Source: an uncultured Atopobium sp. (lineage in GTDB: Bacteria > Actinomycetota > Coriobacteriia > Coriobacteriales > Atopobiaceae). Taken from it: 10,033 bases of DNA. Shown piece by piece: positions 6,289 through 10,033 of the stretch. Below the pieces are notes generated by a model. That model was not told the DNA's origin. It ran no database searches and saw only the letters and a program-made list of their open reading frames with translations. A program made the position numbers and the translations under genes. The DNA lies in contig CAKAPZ010000029.1 of NCBI GenBank assembly GCA_916720015.1, positions 1 to 10,033 on the forward strand, written 5' to 3'. Numbering within the stretch: the stretch's first letter is position 1; each line of letters begins with the position of its first letter.

Positions 6289-6843
6289 TTAGGCAAGAAG
6301 GTTTTTAACTGCGGACTCAACCTCTGCCATATCGGCAGTTGGCTCGAAGCGAGCAACAACGTTTCCCTGGCGGTCTACAAGGAACTTGGTGAAGTTCCAC
6401 ATGATGTAGGCCTTGTCGCCAAACTTCTTGTTGTTTGCCTTAGCAAATTTGTCCAGAGCAAGTGCCTTGATACCCTTACCAAAACCCTGGAAGGGGAAGG
6501 CTGTTGCAAGGCGCTCAAAGAGAGGATTTGCAGTCTCTCCGTTGACGTCGCCCTTCTTGAACTGTGGGAAATTGGTACCAAACTTCATAGTACAGAACTG
6601 GTGAATCTCCTCATCGGACTCTGGGGCTTGGTCTGCAAACTGATTGCAAGGGAAGTCTAAAATCTCAAAGCCTTGATCTTTATAAGCAGCGTAAATGCGC
6701 TCAAGATCCTCATACTGTGGGGTAAAGCCGCAACCAGTTGCAGTGTTGACAATCAGAAGAACCTTTCCATCAAAAGAGGAGAGGGAAGTTACGGAGCCGT
6801 CACGCTCTTCTACGGAGAGGTCATAGATGTTGGTGTTTGCCAT
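6289..6843 (-). CDS. Glutathione-peroxidase-family thiol peroxidase (cysteine type)
   Basis: A 184-residue peroxidase of the GPX family that reduces hydrogen and organic peroxides; bacterial cysteine forms normally use thioredoxin rather than glutathione. Catalytic tetrad: Cys38 (VNTATGCGFTPQY), Gln68 (FPCNQF), Trp149 and Asn150 (WNFTKF). Cys84 (HQFCTMKFGTNFP) is in the position of the resolving Cys of two-Cys enzymes, which supports thioredoxin use. There is no selenocysteine codon. The start at MANTN is chosen because GAAAGGA lies 6 bases before it and the family begins there; the frame runs 35 residues further upstream, but that stretch is unconserved and would cover the promoter and operator. 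Usual block F-G-x-Q-EPG reads FADQAPES here, a mild divergence. It heads the unit with ohrR and the CDF exporter. Confidence 0.93.
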   Translation of the reverse strand: MANTNIYDLSVEERDGSVTSLSSFDGKVLLIVNTATGCGFTPQYEDLERIYAAYKDQGFEILDFPCNQFADQAPESDEEIHQFCTMKFGTNFPQFKKGDVNGETANPLFERLATAFPFQGFGKGIKALALDKFAKANNKKFGDKAYIMWNFTKFLVDRQGNVVARFEPTADMAEVESAVKNLLA

Positions 6844-6930
6844 GATGTTCCTTTCAACTAGCCACGGATTGTCCGAAGCATTGGATGACTTATTTTCTTT
6901 GGGTAGTGTACCCCAGTAGCTGTAACCTAA

Positions 6931-6967
6931 CACAAATAAATTGTACACAATTTAAATTTCACAATAA
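6931..6967 (-). promoter_or_regulatory. OhrR-like operator overlapping the probable gpx promoter
   Basis: TAAATTGT (6937-6944) and ACAATTTA (6947-6954) are perfect 8-base arms around AC. The overlapping 15-mer at 6931-6945 matches the B. subtilis ohrA operator TACAATTAAATTGTA as I recall it at 13 of 15 positions. On the minus strand TACAAT (6945-6940) can be a -10 box with TTATTG (6967-6962) 16 bases upstream. With ohrR in the same unit this suggests peroxide-relieved autorepression. The operator is clear as a palindrome; its assignment to OhrR is inference. Confidence 0.6.
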
Positions 6968-7119
6968 CGACATAGAGAGAATGTTATTTTTTCATTTAAT
7001 TGATAGTCCATATGAGCAAATATCAATAATTTAAGTAACGACTCAGAGCGGCATCTTCACAAAATTTATATGTATACCATGGCTAACCATAGGAAACGTT
7101 TTCGCAGGTAAGAAATTAC

Positions 7120-7133
7120 TTGTGTACAATTGT
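7120..7133 (+). promoter_or_regulatory. Second, inverted copy of the operator word near the ATPase unit
   Basis: TTGTGTACAAT (7120-7130) is the exact reverse complement of ATTGTACACAA at 6940-6950 in the gpx operator, and ACAATTGT (7126-7133) is itself a perfect palindrome. It contains TACAAT in the orientation of a plus-strand -10 box. It may let the same regulator act on the divergent ATPase unit, or both copies may simply be related promoter cores. Confidence 0.4.
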
Positions 7134-7245
7134 TTCATTAGGATAACTAATTAGTAATGATTTTCACTTGTTTTTTTCGTAAAAAAATTTTATCTTCAAT
7201 AGGTCATTAACCGATTAATTTGCAAAAAGCAGATGGGGGATTTTT

Positions 7246-7548
7246 ATGAAACTGAACAATTGGTGTCTCGCAGCCGGTGGCGCTGCACTTGCTGGCGTTG
7301 TTGCTGGTCTTGCTTCTAACGGCACTCTTCACAAGGCAGCTGTCAAGGCAACTGCATGTGGTCTTCGCGTAACTGACCGCGTTTCCGCAGAGACTCAGAA
7401 TGTTGTTGACGAGGCTAACGACGTTGTCGCTGAGGCTCGTCGTGAGTCCAAGATTGACGCTGCAGTTCGCGCTCGCCTTGCTGAGCTCGAGGAGGGTATC
7501 CGCGCTGAGGTTACCAAGCAGGTCGACGCAGAGGGTGCACAGGCATAA
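7246..7548 (+). CDS. Small membrane protein paired with a metal P-type ATPase (DUF1490/DUF6110-like)
   Basis: A 100-residue protein with one hydrophobic N-terminal segment (about residues 6-25, WCLAAGGAALAGVVAGLAS) and a long, charged, Ala/Glu-rich helix (about 45-97) that may form a coiled coil. It lies 3 bases before a heavy-metal P-type ATPase. This arrangement recalls the mycobacterial PacL/DUF1490 proteins (for example Rv3269 next to CtpC), which scaffold and assist the ATPase, and the DUF6110 proteins beside similar ATPases in anaerobes. I recognise the layout and the hydrophobic start, not a specific domain; a metal-ligand cluster is not obvious, apart from Cys7 and Cys38. The start is supported by GGGGGA (7235-7240) 5 bases upstream. 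The likely role is partner or chaperone of the ATPase. Confidence 0.75.
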   Translation: MKLNNWCLAAGGAALAGVVAGLASNGTLHKAAVKATACGLRVTDRVSAETQNVVDEANDVVAEARRESKIDAAVRARLAELEEGIRAEVTKQVDAEGAQA

Positions 7549-7551
7549 TTC

Positions 7552-9720
7552 ATGCGCTTCACAATTACTAATGAAATCTCAGGTCGCATTCGTGCAAAAT
7601 GCGACCTGGGTCATATTGATGAGGCTGAAGCCCGTGGCATTTCCTATGAGCTGATGCGTGTTGACGGAGTTCGTCACGCTGAAGTTCACATGGCAAACGA
7701 TTCTCTCTTGCTAAGGTTTGATCCTCTCAAGAGAGATCAGGTACTTGCGGCTGTTGGCGCTTTTGATGTCTTGAACTTGCCACGAGAAGAAGAGGCAGGC
7801 CTTGAAGACTTCTGCAGCTCAATTGAGATGGCTCTTGAGAACAATCGTTTCCAGATGGAGGTTGTGACCACATTCGCACGCCGCTGGATTATGCGCTCTT
7901 TGCCACTACCTGCAGTTGCTAACTACGCATACGTTATTCTCCGCGCCATTCCATTTGTTGTGGAAGGCGTTAAGCGCCTGTTTAAGAAAGAGCTGACCGT
8001 TGAGGTTTTGGACGCAACTGCTATCACCACTTCAATTCTAAGAAATGAGTGGGCAGATGCATCTACGGTCATGTTCTTGCTTGAGTTGTCTGCTGCTATG
8101 GAGAACCACGTGGCAAGCCGTGCTCGTCTTGCACTTCGTGATGGCCTAATCACTCGTTCTGAGAACGTCTGGGCTCGTATTGACGGTAAGGACGTAATGA
8201 TTGCCCTCTCTGAGGTTGAGAAGGGCATGATTTTGCACCAGCGCGCTGGTGGCGTTCTTCCTGTTGACGGCAAAGTAGTCGAAGGCATCGGCCAGATGAA
8301 CGAGGCCGCCATGACAGGTGAGTCTCGTCTTGTTACCAAAGAGCCTGGCTCAACCGTTTACGCAGGCACCGCCCTTGAAGACGGTGACCTTATGGTAAGC
8401 GTCACTGCTCCTCCAGGAATGTCTCGTATCGACAACATTGTTGATATGGTTGAGCAGTCTGCTGAGCTTAAGGCTGGCGCACAGTCTAAGGCAGAGCGCC
8501 TTTCTGATGCGCTGGTTCCTTACAGCTTCCTTGCCTTTTTTGGTATTTGGGGCATCACCCGAAACATCACTAAGGCTATGACCGTTCTTATGGTTGACTA
8601 TTCCTGCGCTATTAAGCTTTCCACTCCTGTTGCAGTGGGTAGCGCAATGGATGAGGCAGCCAAGTTTGGCATGACGGTTAAGGGCGGAAAATACCTCGAG
8701 AAGATCGCTGCTGCTGATCTTATCGTCTTTGATAAGACCGGTACGCTGACAAAGGCAGTTCCACATGTTGAGTGCATTGTCAGCTTCTGTGGTCGCACCG
8801 AGGACCAGCTTTTGCGTCTTGCTGCATGTATTGAGGAGCACTTCCCACACAGCATGGCTCGTGCAATTGTGAACGAGGCAAAGGTACGCGGCCTCAAGCA
8901 CAAAGACGAGTTCCACGCAGAGGTTAAGTATGTTGTTGCTCACGGTATTCGTACCAAGGTTAACGACAAAGAGGTCTGTATTGGTTCAGCTCACTTCATT
9001 TTTGATGACGAGAAGACCCCAATGCCTGAGGGAATTCAGGACGACCTTGCACAGATTGCTCCAACCTCTTCCATCATCTTCATGTCCGAGGATTCAAAAC
9101 TTATTGCAGCAATATGTATTACCGATCCTGTAAGGGAAGACGCAGCAGCAACTATTACGCAGCTCCGTGCTCTTGGTGTTAAGCGTATGGTCATGCTGAC
9201 CGGCGACTCAGAAAACGTTGCAGCAAGTGTTGCTAAGAAGCTTGGCCTTGATGACTATGTGGCACAGATTCTCCCAGAGGATAAGTGCGAGTATGTTAAG
9301 AAGTTCCAGCAGGAGGGTTACACCGTTGCAATGGTAGGCGACGGTATCAACGATTCACCTGCACTAGCCGTTTCTGATGTTTCACTGGCGCTCTCAGATG
9401 CAACTGATATTGCTCGTGCCGTTGCTGATATTTCAATCAGAAATGATTCTCTTGAATCTTTGGTGATCATGCGTCTTTTGGGCCAGCAGGTAATGAAGAG
9501 GATTCATGCTGACTATCGCACGATTGTCGCGCTGAACAGCTCTTTCATCGCTGCGGGTGTTGCAGGTCTTATTACCGTAAGTACTGCTGCATATATGCAC
9601 AATCTTCTGACACTTATGGTAACGCTTGCAAACACAAGGTCACTGCTTACCACTGCAGCTCATAACCCTAATGTTCCTTCTGAGGTAAAAATGCTTTTAA
9701 CTGAAGGACAAGCTGCCTAG
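7552..9720 (+). CDS. Heavy-metal P1B-type ATPase with a YSCA transmembrane motif
   Basis: A 722-residue cation-exporting P-type ATPase. All catalytic parts are present: A-domain TGES (255-258), phosphorylation site DKTGTLT with Asp394, P1B His region EEHFPHS (428-434), and hinge GDGIND (596-601). The N-terminal ~65 residues look like a heavy-metal-associated ferredoxin fold but have no CxxC, so it probably does not bind metal there. The metal-site helix reads VDYSCAIKLSTP: Ser351-Cys352-Ala353 replaces the Cys-Pro-Cys of Cu and Zn/Cd pumps, so the substrate cannot be read from the classic motif; Mn, Zn or Fe export is conceivable by analogy with CtpC-like pumps. The closing helices end in HNLLTLMVTLANTR, as in P1B pumps. 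It starts 3 bases after the small membrane protein without a strong ribosome-binding site, which suggests translational coupling. A perfect hairpin lies just inside its start. Confidence 0.92.
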   Translation: MRFTITNEISGRIRAKCDLGHIDEAEARGISYELMRVDGVRHAEVHMANDSLLLRFDPLKRDQVLAAVGAFDVLNLPREEEAGLEDFCSSIEMALENNRFQMEVVTTFARRWIMRSLPLPAVANYAYVILRAIPFVVEGVKRLFKKELTVEVLDATAITTSILRNEWADASTVMFLLELSAAMENHVASRARLALRDGLITRSENVWARIDGKDVMIALSEVEKGMILHQRAGGVLPVDGKVVEGIGQMNEAAMTGESRLVTKEPGSTVYAGTALEDGDLMVSVTAPPGMSRIDNIVDMVEQSAELKAGAQSKAERLSDALVPYSFLAFFGIWGITRNITKAMTVLMVDYSCAIKLSTPVAVGSAMDEAAKFGMTVKGGKYLEKIAAADLIVFDKTGTLTKAVPHVECIVSFCGRTEDQLLRLAACIEEHFPHSMARAIVNEAKVRGLKHKDEFHAEVKYVVAHGIRTKVNDKEVCIGSAHFIFDDEKTPMPEGIQDDLAQIAPTSSIIFMSEDSKLIAAICITDPVREDAAATITQLRALGVKRMVMLTGDSENVAASVAKKLGLDDYVAQILPEDKCEYVKKFQQEGYTVAMVGDGINDSPALAVSDVSLALSDATDIARAVADISIRNDSLESLVIMRLLGQQVMKRIHADYRTIVALNSSFIAAGVAGLITVSTAAYMHNLLTLMVTLANTRSLLTTAAHNPNVPSEVKMLLTEGQAA
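7580..7608 (+). promoter_or_regulatory. Perfect hairpin inside the start of the ATPase gene
   Basis: CAGGTCGCATT (7580-7590), 7-base loop CGTGCAA, AATGCGACCTG (7598-7608): perfect 11-bp arms, 28-56 bases after the ATG. It encodes part of the degenerate N-terminal domain. Together with the absent Shine-Dalgarno it may hold ATPase synthesis below that of the small membrane protein or protect the upstream message. No T run follows, so termination is unlikely. Confidence 0.5.
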
Positions 9721-9764
9721 AACGCACTTGTAGGTGTCAACAAAGCGCTTTTTTAGATCGCGTT

Positions 9765-9805
9765 AAAGCTCCTGTTTCTTATTAGTAAGAGGCGGGAGCT
9801 TTTTT
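9765..9805 (+). terminator. Intrinsic terminator after the ATPase gene
   Basis: AAAGCTCC (9765-9772) pairs with GGAGCTTT (9795-9802); the interior can extend the stem by TTCTTA/TAAGAG with a wobble pair around a TTAG loop. The T run continues to 9805. It lies 44 bases after the ATPase stop. Confidence 0.85.
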
Positions 9806-9872
9806 CTGTCAAAAAGAAAAAAATATTTTGAGTTTTCTCTTGCATTTAGTTAGCTAAGGCTTACACTTTAAA

Positions 9873-9911
9873 TAGTTAGAAGAGGTTAACTTGTTAAGGT
9901 TTTTATATAAC
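9873..9911 (+). promoter_or_regulatory. sRNA-B promoter region with the shared TTAACTT element
   Basis: TAGTT (9873-9877), 10 bases, AACTT (9888-9892) repeats the layout of the sRNA-A and feo sites; GGTTAACTT (9884-9892) is identical to 4413-4421, and GTTTTT follows in both. The -10 box could be TGTTAA (9892-9897), aligned with TACTAT of sRNA-A, or TATAAC (9906-9911). No good -35 is visible. Upstream, TTAGTTAGCTAAGG (9846-9859) loosely recalls a DtxR-type site, but the match is partial. Confidence 0.45.
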
Positions 9912-10018
9912 AGGAGCTAGTTCTAACAAATTTGCTTTATCAGCCCGGAACCTTTCCCCTCTCCAAGGGTCCGGAATCCAGGCGCCGTCGGCTCCCTTTT
10001 AGTCGACGGCGCATTTTT
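9904..10018 (+). ncRNA. Candidate small RNA or leader RNA with C-rich hairpin loop (sRNA-B)
   Basis: The unit has the same architecture as sRNA-A: the shared GGTTAACTT promoter word, a TTGCTTTAT segment (9932-9940), a hairpin (CCGGA-A-CCTT at 9945-9954 with its partner at 9965-9974; one A-G mismatch) with loop TCCCCTCTCC, a 7-base linker, and a terminator stem. The stems differ in sequence from sRNA-A while loop, linker length and order are kept, as expected of paralogous RNAs whose loop is the working part. The 5' end is uncertain (about 9904 or 9918). Because a Shine-Dalgarno-like AAGGGAG follows, it may instead be the 5' leader of a gene just outside the window, with the terminator as an attenuator; sRNA-A, which has no downstream gene on its strand, argues for a free RNA. 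Confidence 0.5.
9982..10018 (+). terminator. Intrinsic terminator of sRNA-B
   Basis: GCGCCGTCG (9982-9990) pairs perfectly with CGACGGCGC (10004-10012), extended inward by G-U, C-G and U-A pairs, with loop CCCTTTT and a following ATTTTT. Bases 9991-9998 in and beside the loop (GCTCCCTT) are the exact complement of AAGGGAGC at 10022-10029. Confidence 0.85.
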
Positions 10019-10021
10019 AAG

Positions 10022-10028
10022 AAGGGAG
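10022..10028 (+). promoter_or_regulatory. Shine-Dalgarno-like sequence at the window edge
   Basis: AAGGGAG lies at the very end of the window, with five bases after it (CAAGT). That is the usual distance for a start codon immediately beyond the window, so a plus-strand gene probably begins there. The gene itself cannot be seen. Confidence 0.4.
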
Positions 10029-10033
10029 CAAGT

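Larger units (their letters stand above)
6844..7245. other. Divergent intergenic region between gpx and the metal ATPase unit
   Basis: This 402-base AT-rich spacer has no convincing gene. It holds a probable gpx promoter with an OhrR-like palindrome (6931-6967), an inverted repeat ATTGATA (6999-7005) / TATCAAT (7021-7027), a second copy of the 11-base operator word at 7120-7130, a palindrome ACTAATTAGT (7146-7155), T and A runs at 7169-7187, and a possible plus-strand promoter TTGTTT (7168-7173), 17 bases, TATCTT (7191-7196). Bases 7030-7115 show nothing I can assign. Confidence 0.7.

Noticed and set aside
6844..6948. 35-residue upstream extension of the gpx reading frame
   Set aside because: It would include the promoter and operator palindrome, is unlike the family, and a good ribosome-binding site (GAAAGGA) precedes the internal Met at 6843.
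7139..7158. IdeR/DtxR-like box TTAGGATAAC... before the ATPase unit
   Set aside because: The left half matches the actinobacterial consensus reasonably, but the right half does not, so it is not called as an operator.
7169..7187. T-run/A-run inverted repeat as a terminator
   Set aside because: The stem would be A-T pairs only, with a three-base loop, and no GC content; it is better seen as AT-rich promoter DNA.
8350..8943. 197-codon minus-strand reading frame opposite the P-type ATPase
   Set aside because: It lies wholly antisense to conserved ATPase motifs including DKTGTLT; no domain is visible in it.
9904..10018. sRNA-B as a known riboswitch
   Set aside because: I recognise no conserved core of a known metal or metabolite riboswitch; the hairpin plus terminator layout fits an sRNA or simple attenuator better.

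Overview
The window looks like a chromosomal stretch from a moderate-GC actinobacterium, most likely of class Coriobacteriia (Atopobium/Lancefieldella/Olsenella type). This rests on moderate-GC coding regions between AT-rich spacers, the feoA-feoA-feoB layout, and the look of the proteins. The genus is inferred and was not checked by a search. I see no insertion sequence, phage gene, CRISPR array, tRNA or rRNA.

Layout. Bases 1-743 (+) are the 3' end of a phosphoenolpyruvate carboxylase gene, closed by a strong terminator at 831-875. Bases 984-4225 (+) are a ferrous-iron uptake operon of two different FeoA proteins and an unusually long FeoB, with a terminator at 4254-4286. Bases 4398-4552 (+) hold no protein gene but a complete small transcription unit: promoter, hairpin with a C-rich loop, and intrinsic terminator. 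This is a candidate small RNA, here called sRNA-A. Bases 6843 down to 4572 (-) form a three-gene unit: a cysteine glutathione-peroxidase-family enzyme, a two-cysteine OhrR/MarR peroxide sensor, and a cation-diffusion-facilitator exporter with the residue signature of manganese exporters. A 402-base divergent spacer (6844-7245) carries an OhrR-like palindrome. Bases 7246-9720 (+) are a small membrane protein plus a heavy-metal P-type ATPase, followed by a terminator at 9765-9805. Bases 9873-10018 (+) hold a second small transcription unit, sRNA-B, which matches sRNA-A in promoter element, C-rich hairpin loop, linker and terminator. The window ends just after a Shine-Dalgarno-like sequence, probably at the start of another gene.

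How it fits together. Apart from the carboxylase, the window concerns redox-active metals and the damage they cause: Fe(II) import, export of divalent metal by two transporter types, and thiol-based removal and sensing of organic peroxides. Peroxide sensing by OhrR probably controls the gpx-ohrR-CDF unit, and may reach the divergent ATPase unit. The least expected signals are the paired C-rich-loop sRNA candidates, and an AGTT-N10-AACTT element with an invariant TTAACTT half that both share with the feo promoter region. I read this as a hypothesis that one (possibly metal-responsive) regulator controls iron uptake and a family of small RNAs acting on ribosome-binding sites.
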